Source of the DNA: Istiophorus platypterus
Taxonomy: Eukaryota > Chordata > Actinopteri > Istiophoriformes > Istiophoridae
Direction of reading: 5' to 3'
DNA length: 64,000 bases
Assembly (NCBI GenBank): GCA_016859345.1
Contig: CM029121.1
Coordinates: 7,660,411-7,724,410, forward strand
Of this stretch, positions 12,201 to 24,758 are shown in pieces; position 1 is the first letter of the stretch; each line of letters begins with the position of its first letter. Made by a program: the position numbers and the translations under genes. The notes under the pieces were generated by a model, which worked only from the letters and a program-made list of their open reading frames with translations, ran no database searches and had not been told where the DNA came from.

Positions 12201-15200
12201 ATTACATTGAATAGAACATAATATAGATCATGGTAATACAGAAACGCAGACAACATTTACATCTAATGTAATAGTTCTGGATGGTGTTTTACAGCATGAT
12301 GGCTTATTTATTGAGGTTTATATGCTCTTCTGTTTCTATGTCTGCACAGCTTCTCTCTTGATATACAAAGATCTGCCACTCTAGTGGTATGATTGACACA
12401 AACTTTTTCAAAGGCATTGTCTGAATAGACAGTGCTTACCTCCAGTCCCCTGTAACTATAAGTTGAATCAAGCTGGTTAAAATAATAAGTGGAGTAATAA
12501 ATGATATTCTAGGCTAAACATGTATGAACAGAATTACTGGAGGCATTACTGCAGGCAAGATGGAAATTCAGCAAATGATACATGCATGGCATTGGCAGTT
12601 TATTCAACATATTGTAGAGATCAGTAGGAAGAAAAAAAAACAAAAACTTACTTTTTAATTGTTGTAGACCACATTGTAGACCTGGAGTTTTTACATCAGA
12701 AATCTTTAGCACTAAGGTAAACTGTTTGGTATAAGTAGCTTAATTATGTATTTAAATCTAAAATGCTCACTGAAGTCCCAAGAATTGCCCTGAGGTGTTG
12801 TTGGTGCAGCTTCTGAAACAGTATGTTAGGTGACAAGTTAAATTTCCAGTTCATAAATATTCCCAGCAGTGGAGAATCTGTTGTTAGTTGTGATGTTACT
12901 GGTGTTAATTTAACTGTGCAGTGCTATTGACTGAGAAAGTGCATTGTGGACCTTTTTACATACATACTCTTTTCCATATAGTATGTATGAAGCTCATTAA
13001 TCTTAAAATACATGAATACATAGTTCAAATATAAAAGCCAGATGTTTATGGTATTCATTATGATTCCTTTCTTGCATATGCTCCTTCTTTTGCTTTGTTT
13101 TCTTTTCTTTTTTTGCAAATAGTTTAATACAAGTCATTTAATTTTTCAATTATCAAGTTAAGACATGGTTTCATTACCTAGCTCTGATTGTCATTGTGTA
13201 TACTGGAGCTGTTTGTCAGGTTCCTCTGTTTATTGGTTTGTGTTATATATATATTCTCATTAGCAAATCCATCATTGGTATGCTGTGATGTAGGCAATAA
13301 TTGTCCTTCTGTCAGTCATTTTCTTGAAACTGTTCAAAACCACCACCACTAGCACAAAATGTCTATGTATCCATGTAGATATGATATAGCTTCATCATCT
13401 CATAGATACAGTATCTCACCCTACCCTTTTATCCAAATTTCCATTTGCATATCACACTGATTTTTTTCTCATCATAATCTGCTGAATGTCTGTATTTTGT
13501 TCCTCTTCTTTAAGGGATTACATTGGATTGTATCGAGCATAAATTGTTTATTATCTAGATTTTTTCAGTGGTCCAGCTCTGGCCTAAACAGACAGTGGCT
13601 GACAAGATAGAGTGAAGAAACTCCATTGTGAAAGAGGCTGGAAAGGGCAGCTGGACTGTTTTTCACTCCATTCACTTGACTGTCAGCTCAGGGCTCATCA
13701 CTTCATATTTAGTTTCAGCGCAGCAGAGCTCCAAAAGAGCTTTCCATATCTCTGGCTTCAGCCGACGCTATTATAGCATCTAATCTAATTTATTTTAAAA
13801 TAAGTTTTATGAATAGCTGAATGGTAGAACTTGGTCCTGGCCAAAAGAAAGGTTACTTCATTTCCTAGCTGTAAATAAAGAGTCCAATTCAAATTTATGT
13901 TTAAAATTTAAAAAAAATATCAAAAATATAGAATCAATTCACAAATCAATCAGGGCACAATGTGAAGAATGTACATGAAAGGCAGACAGTGGACCCGAAT
14001 GGACTGGAATACTATTCCTTGGGTAGAGAGAATGACTTTATAGTAAACAGTTTTGACTCTAGGGAACCAATTCATTTGAGTACATTTGATTTCCTGTCTA
14101 GCTGTTTTGCAGAACTGCCTGCATAAAACAATTTTCACAGTAATTTCTTTTGATGAACTTACCTGAGCCATGCCTAAAGCCCATAGGGCCAAAGAGAAGG
14201 TAAATACAAGTCGATCTCATGGTAAAACAACTGAAATCCCTGATGTAAGGCTAAGTTTTTAGGGGAAAAAAGGTCAAAGGCTCCATTTATCATTATATAG
14301 AATATCTTATCGTATTAATGTAATACAGGCAAGGCACTGCCAAAGATGGGTCTTTAGTTGATATTTTAGGCTGTAATAAAAATTTTGCCAGGAACAGGTA
14401 ATTTCTCAAAAATAGCTTTACTGAGTAGCCCATTCAAACTAAGTCATAAAGCTGATGATATTCATTTTTTTTATGTATACAATGTATTTTTTAATGTTTA
14501 AATGATGAACAGATAATTTTGCAATTAGCGTCCCTTACATTCTTAAAAGTCACAGTAATTCTAAAAGTTAAGGCCTTGACAAATGAAAAATATGTTAGCA
14601 GAGAAAAAGTATATTTATATTTACTGTTCATGGCTCAGATTTTCCTATACTTTATAAGGTGCTGCCAAATCTCAAAATGTTTCTTAGTGATGGGCAATTA
14701 AAATGACCACTAAAAACTAATAAAATATATTAACATTTAATGCTGACCTATTTTTCATATACAATGGTCTTTTTTCTGGTTCTTACACTTGGTTTTTCTT
14801 TGAGAACAAAGTCAGACATATCTGATTTTTTGTGCAGTTAGTATACAAGATCATTATCTACAAGTCCCATAGTGACAGGATCTCACAGACTTCATCATGA
14901 ATATGTTTTTTTTCCGAAAAGCTGAGGAAATATAACTAGTCAGCTAGTTTAATTTTATTTATACTGCAACTAACAATGTGTTCATTAGTCTAATTTTTCT
15001 TTTCCTGTGTTTATGTTATCAAATCTTAAGAAAGAGCCACCGTGTTTACTAAGCGTCCAGATTGTTTAACCTGTTCAACAGAAGATCCTTTGGAGATTAT
15101 TTATGGTAAAGTCATATAGGATAGTGCATAAGGATGGTAAGCAGGCAAACAGTTGAAGTCCGGAGGAATATATAAGCTGGCAAACAGGTGGTGAAAGTGC

Positions 15201-15294
15201 ATATTATTTCTTAAAAGTTGACGGTATACGGATAAGTTTAATGGGCTAGAGGAATTTATATATATATATGTGTTCAGGTAAGGAACTGGCTACA
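9216..15294. other. long AT-rich intronic stretch between the two LINEs
   Basis: Six kilobases without a recognised mobile element or gene. It includes an A17 run near 10567 and the FOX-like palindrome listed separately. Several parts (for example 9560-9700 and 11341-11500) are complex enough to be conserved noncoding sequence, but this could not be tested. Confidence 0.55.
11341..11425. promoter_or_regulatory. candidate element with inverted FOX-like half-sites
   Basis: TGTTTG at 11379-11384 and CAAACA at 11394-11399 face each other across TTAATTTTG, followed by gatgattaattaagctt. A short palindrome, cttagctggctaag, precedes them. Confidence 0.2.
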
Positions 15295-15315
15295 ATTGAA
15301 ATGAGGAGCAGATCT
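15295..15315. repeat. RTE LINE target-site duplication, left copy
   Basis: This 21-bp stretch beginning attgaaatgagg is identical to 17671-17691 on the other side of the LINE. The preceding bases GGCTAC also occur before the right copy, where they are the terminal bases of the element. Confidence 0.9.
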
Positions 15316-17670
15316 TCTTCTTCTTTTTCTTTCGGCTTTTCCCTTTAGGGGGAGCGAATCAGTGTCCTCCATCTAACCCTGTCTTCTGCGTCCTCTTCTC
15401 TCACACCAACTACCTTCATGTCCTCTTTCACTACATCCATAAACCTCCTCTTTGGTCTTCCTCTAGGCCTCCTGCCTGGCAGTTCAAAACTCAGTATCCT
15501 TCTACCAATATATTCACTATCTCTTCTCAGGACATGTCCAAACCATCTCAGTTTGGCCTCTCTGACTTTATCTCCAAAACCTCTAACATGTGCTGTCCCT
15601 CTGATGTACTCATTCCTGATCCTATCCATCCTGGTCACTCCCAGAGAGAACCTCAACATCTTCATCTCTGCTACCTCCAGCTCTGCCTCCTGTCTTTTCC
15701 TCAGTGGCACTGTCTCTAGACCAAACAGCATCGCTGGTCTCACCACAGTTTTGTACACCTTTCCTTTCATTTTAGCTGAAACTCTTCTATCACACATCAC
15801 ACCTGACACTTTTCTCCACCCGTTCCAGCCTGCCTGCACACGCTTCTTCACCTCTTTTCCACACTCTCCATTGCCCTGGACTGTTGACCCTAAGTACTTA
15901 AAATCCTCCACCTTCTTTATCTCTTCTCCCTGTAACCTCACTCTTCCACTTGGGTCCCTCTCGTTCGCACACATGTACTCTGTCTTGCTGCGGCTAACCT
16001 TCATTCCTCTCCTTTCCAGGGCAAATCTCCACCTCTCAAGCTTCTCCTCCGCCTGTTCCCTGCTCTCACTACATATCACAATGTCATCTGCAAACATCAT
16101 AGTCCATGGAGATTCCTGTCTAACCTCGTCTGTCAGTCTGTCCATCACCATAGCAAACAAGAAGGGGCTTAGAGCTGATCCCTGATGCAGTCCCACCTCT
16201 ACCTTGAACTCCTCTGTCACACCTACAGCACACCTAACCACTGTCTTACAGTCCACATACATGTCCTGCACCACTCTAACATACTTCTCTGTCACTCCAG
16301 ACTTCCTCATACAGTACCACAGTTCCTCTCTGGGCACCCTGTCATACGCTTTCTCCAGATCTACAAAGACACAATGCAGCTCCCTCTGACCTTCCCTGTA
16401 CTTCTCTATCAACATCCTCAAAGCAAATACTGCATCTGTGGTACTCTTTTTTTGGCATGAAGCCATACTGCTGCTCACAAATGCTCACTTTTGCCCTTAG
16501 TCTAGCTTCAACTACTCTTTCCCATAGCTTCATTGTATGGCTCATCAGCTTTATTCCTCTGTAGTTGCCACAGTTCTGCACATCTCCTTGTTCTTAAAAA
16601 TGGGCACCAGCACACTTCTCCTCCATTCCTCAGGCATCTTCTCACTATCTAGGATCCTGTTAAACAACCCAGTCAGAAACTCTACTGCCGCCTCTCCTAG
16701 ACACTTCCATACCTCCACAGGTATATCATCAGGACCAAGTGCCTTTCCACTCTTCATCCTCTTCAGTGCCTTCCTCACTTCATCTTTACTAATCTTTGCT
16801 ATTTCCTGATCCACAACAGCCACATCTTCTACTCTTCGTTCTCTCTCATTTTCCTCATTCATCAACTCTTCAAAGTACTCTTTCCATCTTCCCATCACAC
16901 TGCTGGCACCTGTCAATACATTTCCATCTCTATCCTTAATCACCCTAACCTGCTGCACGTCCTTCCCATCTCTGTCTCTCTGCCTTGCCAATCTGTATAG
17001 ATCAGTCTCTCCTCCTTACTGTCCAACCTAACATACAAGTCATCATAAGCCCCTTGTTTGGCCTTTGCCACCTCTACTTTCACCTTACGCTGCATCTCCC
17101 TGTACTCCTGTCTACTCTCTTCAGTCCTCTCAGTGTCCCACTTCTTCTTAGCTAATCTCTTTTTCTGTATACACTCCTGCACCTCCTCATTCCACCACCA
17201 AGTCTCCTTATCTACTTTCCTTCCAGATGACACACCAAGTACTCTCCTTCCTGTCTCCCTGATCACATTAGCTGTAGTTCTCCAGTCATCTGGAAGCACC
17301 TCCTGACCTCCCAGAGCCTGCCTCAACTCCTTCCTAAAAGTCATGCAACACTCTTCCTTTTTTAGCTTCCACCATTTCGTCCTCTGCTCTGCCATTGTCC
17401 TCTTCGTCTTCCTCACCACCAAGGTCATCCTACACACCAGCATTCTATGCTGTCTGGCTACACTCTCACCAACCACTACTTTGCAGTCACTGATCTCCTT
17501 CAGATTACACCGTCTACACAAGATGTAGTCTATCTGTGTGATAGATCTGACTCGCATGTTTGATTTGGCAAAAGTTTTACGTCGGATGCCCTTCCTGACA
17601 CAACCCTCTGTATTTATCCGGGCTTGGGACCGGCACAATAAGACACTGGCTTGTGTCCCCTTGCGGCTAC
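15316..17670 (-). mobile_element. RTE-clade LINE, internally deleted copy
   Basis: A 2,355-bp antisense non-LTR retrotransposon. Its 3' end is a GAA-rich simple tail (reads ttcttcttc on the + strand from 15316). The outer end at 17670 carries a head followed directly by the C-terminal part of the endonuclease. The copy is bracketed by identical 21-bp direct repeats at 15295-15315 and 17671-17691, so it has a complete target-site duplication. RTE clade is judged from reverse-transcriptase blocks such as NYRGIKLMSHTMKLWERVVE, FVDLEKAYDRVPREELW and FADDIVICSESREQ, which match a family abundant in fish and also known in plants. From memory, full-length copies are about 1 kb longer, so most of the endonuclease seems to be missing. 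The element is dead. Confidence 0.93.
15345..17620 (-). pseudogene. RTE LINE polyprotein pseudogene (EN C-terminus + RT)
   Basis: Read on the minus strand. The order is an endonuclease C-terminal block (QIDYILCRR, then QHRMLVCRM around 17430-17550), a linker, and the reverse-transcriptase fingers and palm with catalytic FADD (codons 16083-16094). A C-terminal region follows with LRWFGHVLRRDSEYIGRR and ends at RSP near 15345. In an active element this protein nicks target DNA and primes reverse transcription. Here the frame is broken three times: near 17010 (one G lost in a GGAGGG-type run), near 16587 (one G lost) and at about 16448-16454 (one extra base in a run of seven A/T). The last 377 codons, from the palm to the C-terminus, are uninterrupted. 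Open frames on the + strand across this region are shadows. Confidence 0.9.
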
Positions 17671-17691
17671 ATTGAAATGAGGAGCAGATCT
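17671..17691. repeat. RTE LINE target-site duplication, right copy
   Basis: Exact 21-of-21 match to 15295-15315. It marks the 5' junction of the antisense LINE and fixes its end at 17670. Confidence 0.9.
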
Positions 17692-20600
17692 GTATACAGA
17701 TATACCAAACCCAAGACAGACATAACAAGGTTATTATCACTTGATCATCAAATAAACATTCAAATATTCAAAGACAAGATACACAAAATTTATCTTTTTC
17801 CAAACTGCCATTATATCAGATAAGAAGTGCCCGCATTCTGACTTTAGCCCTATGTAGTTTTATGCTATCCTGCTACAATGTGTTCACAAACAAAAGATGT
17901 AAAAGTCAGAAAAATAAGTCAGGAAACAAATAACAGCCATTTTTGACTAAAAACATGCAGTAGTAACAATAGGCAAGCAAATAGTATAGACAGGTAGAAC
18001 ACAGTGCAATATTCAGTCAAATAGATAGTGCTGTTCCTAGACTAGGCATTTGCAGCAGAATCAGAAATTCTAGATGTGAGTGGGAATAAATAGCTGTCCA
18101 CGCGATGAAATCCACATAAGCATATGCTGCTTATGTAACTCCATTCTTGAACAGTTGTTACATTAACAATACATTTTGATGAAAAGTGCATTAAACCTCC
18201 TTTTGCTGACTGAAAAAAACATTACAGTCATCTTCTTTTTAATGTCTGTCCCTGTTCATGTTAATCTCTGGCATCAAAACTTGGCTGTGGCCAAAAAGTA
18301 AAAAAAAAAACAAACAAACAAAAAAAAACATTCGTAACCATTTTTCCTTGACCTTGATGGAAACCATCATGAGATCAAGGAGAAATTTCAAGAAGAATGC
18401 ATAAGGACGTAGGAAAAACAAGCCACACTTATAACAGAATCTGACTGCACTTATACTAAGCTACATAATTATGCAACAGAGGATGTTAGTGATGGGAGTT
18501 TTCCATGGTGACACTGCAGTGTTCCAAAGATCTTATAAAAAAAAAAATTTAAAAATTAAATGTATGTAAGTTAAGTGTGACACATGTGGCTTGCAAATCT
18601 ACTGTACATATCATCATTCTTAAGTTTGATACATCTTGAAATCAAACAATGATCTGGCTAAAAAAACTGCATACCATTTGTTCTGAAAGACAGAAAGAGG
18701 GACCAAACCAGTATTTTTACTTTAAAACTTAAACTGCCTTTTGCTGTGAACACTTATGTGCTTATTTTGCATGCAGGACTTTTATTTGATTTGGAATATT
18801 TTCATTTTGCTTGTTTGTTTTTTGTTTTTTTTTTTTTTTGGTACTTTTACTTAAGTAAAGGAACTGAATACTTCTCCTAGCACCGGTTTTATATATGGCA
18901 GAAGAGTTAATCCCGTTATCTCTTGCCTTTATTAGGGCAGGAGTTTCATCACCTGTAACCGCAGTACAATAAATTTATGATATTCCTAAAGGCTGCAAAT
19001 AAACAACAGTGCACAAAATGATTCATAGATAATGCAAACCTAACATAGATTAAGCTACAACATTAACTTCACTTTGATAATTTAACAACAGTATTGTAAT
19101 GGTCATAGTTCGCATTTGGGCACAGCATTTTCTAAAGTTATTAAGTATCTGTAACTTAGATGATGATCTGCGTCCCTTGTCGGTCATGATTGTTTGTTTT
19201 CGTGCCTGGCTGAAAGGTGGACCACTTTACACAGTGCTGCCTCGTGGAATTGTAGGACACCATTCATTTCTTTCCTTTTCTAAAGGAAAGCCCAGTGTAT
19301 CCTATGATAAAGGAGATAAGATGAGAAACACGGAGGCTCCTTTCCTTTGTATTTAGAGAATTCAACCAGCTCCTATCATGGCTGCCAGTTACTTCTGGTT
19401 CATTTCACTCAGTTAGGAACCTTCCTAAGCAAAAAAGGAATAATCGATGTCAGCCCTGGTCTTCCTTTTCATCTGATTTTCCTGATTACTAGAAAGATTT
19501 CTGAAATATATTTAGCCAGACTTAACTGTAAATGAGTCATTAGACCAGGGACTCATAATTTTTTTTCCTCTTACTCTTTAAAATAATCCCAATTGTACTC
19601 ATTATCCCTTCATCATTGGTTGCATGTATCTATGGGTTGCAAGCAGATAAGATAGACAGTCAAAGGGGATGATTTGTTAAATTAGCATTAGAAACACAAA
19701 GTAGTGCTGTCAAATGATGATGTTCAATAATTCCTTCTAACAAAACCACATAGGTTTGAACCATAAGGCTAACAAACACAACAAGATACATTATTGCTTG
19801 GGTGCATATTTTCGAGATTTGTCATCAGTTTACTAGAATTTTTGGCTAACTGAAGCCTACATAGCTTGATTACAACTTTATCTCGAGGTTCAACAATTTT
19901 GTGGTCTACTCATCAAAATCAAGTGTTTCTAATTGGGGGTTTTTATATTGCTCAGAGTGCAAATCACTCTCTCTGGGGCCAAAATGGTTTGGGAAATCTC
20001 TGCCATCATTACCACACTGTTGTTAATTAATTTGAATTATTCGCTCATTCAGCTTGATCTACATTTCATTTTTAATCAATGAAAACGGACCTGTGAGTCC
20101 TGTCCTTCATGCAGTGCCGTCAGTGCAGTGACACAGGTGAAATTGAAAGGTCCCAAGGCAGACTGCCCTGTTAATGCTGCTCACAATTTAATGTTTTTTT
20201 TTTCTTTACAATTCTTTTTCATAATAAGATTTAGAATATACATGCCAGCCCTAACACAGGGTACTCTGTCTGTTGTGGAAGATTATCTACAAAGGACTAT
20301 GAACACAACCTTCCTATTATATTCATTTGCCAGGAACAGCTATGATGTCCTGTGACCCGGTGCATGTTTAATTATCCAAACGTTTTCAGAAACCAAAAAA
20401 TCTTAATAAACATTGTTTATATCCATTACTAACAATTTCATCAATATTTAGTGAAATGGTGCTCTTTACCTCTCACTTCTGACCCCTCTTGGGCTCCACT
20501 TTGGGTCAATTTGACCCGCAACATAACAGGAAGGTTAAACACACAATATACTGATAGAGTTAAAGTGAAATATATAGTAAGTTAAAACATAGGAGACAAA

Positions 20601-21544
20601 CAAAACTTATTAAAACATCAAAAAACAAAAGAACTTCAGTGGGTTAATCCAACAGGCTAGAAACTTTTGAATTTTTTGAAGAATATATTTTTTATCCCGA
20701 GAGGTTTGGGAGCCCCTGAAAAATTGGTTTTAAATTTAAAGGAATTTATCTGTAACATTGTGAATTGATAAATCAGTAAGATACAGTCAAGATTTAGGGG
20801 GAAGAAAAACCCCAAAATAAATATTTAAGGAGTTTGTGTGCCTCAGTAGTCAGTGCTTCTGTAACTGAAGGGTTTTAATTTAAACTCTTACTAAAGACAG
20901 TCAAGTTCAGTCAGTCAAATTAGATTCCTGAAATATTTTTAAAATTGTCAACTTTTTCATTAGGAAATTAATGACCTAAATTAAAAATTGTATTATCCCA
21001 AGTACACAATTTTTTATTATTTTCTTTTAACATTTTCATTACTGCAAAACTTCTGGTTGGCCCTGTAGTGAATATCGGCAGGTACAATGTTTCCGTTGAG
21101 AGCCCCACAATCTGCTGGGAATGTATTGCAGCCTAATCAAATGTTCAGTGAGTCAGTGCACTCTAATGGGTTCCTATTGCTACCCTCTTGATTTTTAAGC
21201 TTCATGTTTTTCTCTCAACGCGTCCCTTTCTCCCTCTCACCTTGTGATTTTCTCCGGTACCACAGCTTCACTGCCTTCTTCTTTTTATGAATATGTACTT
21301 GTAAGTCATAAACATGTATCTCAGCAGTTTTGGTAATGGATAGGATGATTCATATTTGAACTTCCTTTGATCTCATTCCCACCTGAGAATAGCAGGGGTC
21401 AGCTCCTGGTCTTTTTCAGTCACTTGAGTCTGATTAATATAAATCCCATTTCAGGTTCTGAAATATCCATTGTACATTGTGAATAATTTAAATAGAAACT
21501 CCAATCACTCACATTCATGCAGATAAACTTTGACACATAGACTG

Positions 21545-21548
<4 letters not shown>
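17692..21548. other. intronic stretch with A-rich tracts
   Basis: Contains an A/CAAA-rich tract at about 18297-18328, a poly(T) run at 18823-18839, the hAT-like fragment, and a near-palindrome gggtcaatttgaccc at about 20503 of the sort seen near teleost TTAA-targeting repeats. No gene. Confidence 0.55.
18840..18885 (-). mobile_element. 5' end fragment of the same hAT-like repeat
   Basis: Read on the minus strand this gives the head ggagaagtattcagttcctt followed by acttaagtaaaagta. It is only 46 bp and abuts a poly(T) run at 18823-18839. Confidence 0.55.
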
Positions 21549-21587
<39 letters not shown>

Positions 21588-21598
21588 ATGCGTGTTTG

Positions 21599-21675
<77 letters not shown>

Positions 21676-21680
21676 ATGTG
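21549..21680. repeat. (TG)n microsatellite
   Basis: About 130 bp of TG with short TGCATGCG and TTTG interruptions. The His-Thr and Cys-Val open frames here are artefacts of the repeat. Confidence 0.97.
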
Positions 21681-23615
21681 CACTCAACACACAGTGGACT
21701 CAAACACATACTAGCATCACATTTACTCTTTTCTCTATCTTGTCAATGTGCTCTTGCTTCATCTTGGCTTTTCACAATGTGTCAGTTCCCTGGTGGCTCC
21801 CACAGATCTGCCGGCCCCTGCTGATTTCCCTTGGTGTTTGAGAAAGATATAGAAGTTAGCTGTAGGCAACAGCAGTGTCCCTAGAGGCTGTGTGATGAAA
21901 TCAATCCACAACATGTGTATCTGTGTGTTCTTTCTTTTTCTGTGTGTATCGCTTTTTCATGTGGGCATTGGTAATGTTTTACGTCATAGGCCTGCTCTCT
22001 ATTTCTTTTCTCCTTTTTTTGAATAACTACCATACATATGTACAACCGATCATACAGTAACTTGAATGACATGCATCACAGTGTTTACAGACTCTTTGTT
22101 GTCTTCGTCTTCATTGTATCACTTCGCTCCTCATTCAGTCTGAGTTGGTGTCATCAAGCAGCACAGCATATGGATCCCAGTGAGAGCGAGGTAAAGGCAA
22201 CCCTGCACATTCACATCCATCCCATGGTATAGCCATCCAGCCCAGGTAAGATTGATTGGGCCTTGGCTCTGGCCAGAGGATGAAGCTGATAAGAGAGGGC
22301 AATGAGTCTTCTCCAAGGCCACCTGCATGATATCATTTTGTGATTAAACTCAACAGACGTCAGCATTAAAGTTATAACCAGCCTCATGTCCCATTAGAGA
22401 ATGCTAGATGTTTATCATGTAAGCCGATTGATGCTTATGACCATGTTGCATTCCAGACTGACGAATGCTTACTGGTTACATGTTACTCAATTGTGAGTGG
22501 AATTATGGTATCTGATGAAAACAGTGAGGACCGAGAGGGTCAACTTCACTCTGATATCAGATAAAACATCTAATATGATTGTGTTGCGTTCAAGAAACCT
22601 CAGTTTGCCAGTGAGATGAGCTGATAATTCACTGAGATCTGTTCAAGATAACCAATTTAGTCATCGTTTTTAACATTCTAATTTGCTGTTGATTGGTGTG
22701 TCTGCACGACGGTGTGTGCTGCATACATGTGTGTTTAATAGTGTCTAACAGTGTCACTTTCAAGGTGTGAAGTGGAACAGAGTATAGGTAATGAAGGAGA
22801 TGGGACTGAGTAATTATTCTGCACAGGAAGGATTACTGGTTTACTTAACCATTAATGGTTCACCTTGAAGTGCAAATGACAAGGGGATAAAACTCACACC
22901 TCTCTGCCCCTCATTTCATTCAACTGGACTAAAGACGTTTGCTACTAAGCCCGGGTTATTTAATGTAGACTTTGCATATTTTTCCTGGAGCCCTTTGTGT
23001 CTTATTCAAGTAGTTTGACTAATGCACTGGGGGAAAGTACTGTTGAGTATTAAGAAGAAGCATGGAAAGAGATTGGTGTTGATGAGACATGCTACAAAAT
23101 GCTAGTATTTGGTACTTAGTAGAATGTGTTGTTAAGTATGTGGGACAAATAAGAGTCACAAAAGTGTTTCTACCAGAAAACCTAAAACTTAAACTTCAGT
23201 CAGTTAAGTAGTTTTGGAGAAGAAATGATCCAGCTTTAGGTGAGGTAACTCATTCAGGGTTTTGATAAGATAATTGCTACGCATGTGTTTTTGCAAGCTC
23301 TCATTTTGTTAAAAAACTTAACGAAAAATCAGAATGGCATCATCCTCCTCATTGGTTAGCTGTCATTTTAGAATTAAGTGTATTTATTTTGCAACCAAGA
23401 TCTACTGTTTATAGTTAGAAGAAAAGATTCGCTTTGCTCTCCGAGCACACGAAATGATCAATCCTACATTTTAGAGTACCAGACATTCCCACTCATCAAG
23501 TATCCATCTGTGTCCTAGTGTCTGACTGCAAGCTGATAACAGCAAGTACATGAAGCTCTGGTTGGAGATCCAGTTTAGAGAGTCTTCTGCCCACACTGGG
23601 GAAATAGAAAACACT

Positions 23616-23665
<50 letters not shown>

Positions 23666-24485
23666 TGCATGCGCACGTGTGTGCATGTATGTGTGTGTGT
23701 GAGGGTGAGAGTGACAGAGAATTCACACATGGAACCACATATTCATGCATTTGCATCCGTACGTCCCTATATGTGTGAATTGAGTGTATTTCCTGCTAAA
23801 TCGCTGTGAGTGTATCTCATCACTGACAAGTGAAAATGATTGAGGTTTGGGAGTGTACCAGGAATTGCCTCCTATTTCAGCTCAGCTGCAGTGCGCAGGA
23901 TTTCCATTTTTGTTCCCATTACCTAATAAAATGCATCCCGATGTAATATGAGGGAGAAAATACTAATTTTTTAAGTGGCTGTCTGGGCGACAGTAGTTTG
24001 AAATTGTGCTTCTCAGACATCTGCTGCCACAAGTGCTCTAATTTCATAACTCCAAACAAAATACATTTTGCATGTAATACGAAAGAAATATCATGTAGAT
24101 GAGAAATGAATCACATTGAGATGGGTGGGCTGCACGGAAAAATAAACAGTGCAAAATAGATTGTGGTAGGATGAACATAAACTCCAGTAATAATTGGGAT
24201 TTGGTTATTAGAATTTGGGATATCAGAAATGTTCAGAATTTGTATAGACTTAATAAGAGTCTGATATTAACTTTTTTCACATTTCAGTATTTCTATATCT
24301 GAAACTATATCAGAAGTTTTTTTCTTTCATGGTTTGGTTTTACAATACAAATGCAACTATTAAGACATATAACAGAACCTAATATGTTTTGCTGTTAATT
24401 CAACAATCACCAGAGTACAAAAGCAACTCCTGCTCTATCTTCTATAACTGTGTTTTATTCCCATCTTCTTCACTGTCTTCTCCAG
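21681..24485. other. intronic stretch before exon A
   Basis: Apart from the compound microsatellite at 23617 and the exon A acceptor region, nothing was recognised. The part at 22140-22430 is complex and repeat-free. Confidence 0.55.
23617..23710. repeat. compound (TG)n-(GTGC)n microsatellite
   Basis: A TG run passing into five tandem GTGC units, then gcatgcgcacgtgtgtgcat. The alternating purine-pyrimidine pattern with added CpG favours a left-handed helix. Confidence 0.95.
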
Positions 24486-24664
24486 GAACCACAGTGATGA
24501 GAATGACAGCATTCGACGCAGATGACCCAGCCACAGATAACGCCGCGTTGCGCTACAACATTGTCAGGCAGTCACCGGACAAACCGTCGCCGAACATGTT
24601 CTACATTGATGCAGAAAAAGGCGATATTGTCACTGTCATTTCCCCCACGTTGCTTGACAGAGAG
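24486..24664 (+). CDS. cdh13: cdh13 (T-cadherin) internal exon, EC2 repeat
   Basis: Internal exon of a cadherin, 179 nt: two bases completing a split codon, then 59 full codons. The acceptor is a pyrimidine-rich tract ending ctccag at 24485; the donor is gtgggt at 24665. The translation starts GTTVMRMTAFDADDPATDN, contains DKPSPNMFYIDAEKGDIV and ends LLDRE. DADDP supplies calcium-coordinating acidic residues, and LDRE is the conserved mid-repeat cadherin motif. From memory of the family, the DKPSPNMFYID block is characteristic of T-cadherin EC2 and unlike classical E/N/R-cadherins. T-cadherin is a GPI-anchored adhesion and adiponectin/LDL-binding receptor without a cytoplasmic tail; none of those parts is in the window. 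The frame is set by continuity into the next exon. Another cadherin is possible but unlikely. Confidence 0.93.
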
Positions 24665-24686
24665 GTGGGTTAATTTTGTAACTTCC

Positions 24687-24688
<2 letters not shown>

Positions 24689-24735
<47 letters not shown>

Positions 24736-24758
24736 GTGTGTTATTGTGTGTTATTCTG
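24689..24758. repeat. (TG)n tract just after the exon A donor, plus decamer repeats
   Basis: The TG run starts 25 nt after the splice donor and continues to about 24731. It is followed by tandem ttattgtgtg decamers. In the pre-mRNA this is a (UG)n tract next to the 5' splice site. Confidence 0.95.

Larger units (their letters stand above)
1..24485 (+). other. cdh13: cdh13 upstream intron, 3' portion
   Basis: Everything before the EC2 exon reads as intron. No other open frame in it resembles a cadherin or any host protein, and the next exon begins in the middle of a cadherin repeat with a split codon. The intron is therefore at least 24.5 kb here. It contains an L2 LINE remnant, an RTE LINE, small inverted-repeat elements and TG microsatellites, listed separately. 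Assignment to cdh13 is inferred from position and strand only. Confidence 0.8.

Noticed and set aside
15418..16185. 255-codon open frame on the + strand
   Set aside because: It lies exactly antisense to the LINE reverse transcriptase. It is a shadow of a biased coding strand, with no domain of its own.
20500..20540. piggyBac-like terminus (gggtcaatttgaccc, then ggttaa)
   Set aside because: A partner end and a TTAA duplication were not found, so it is left as a note only.
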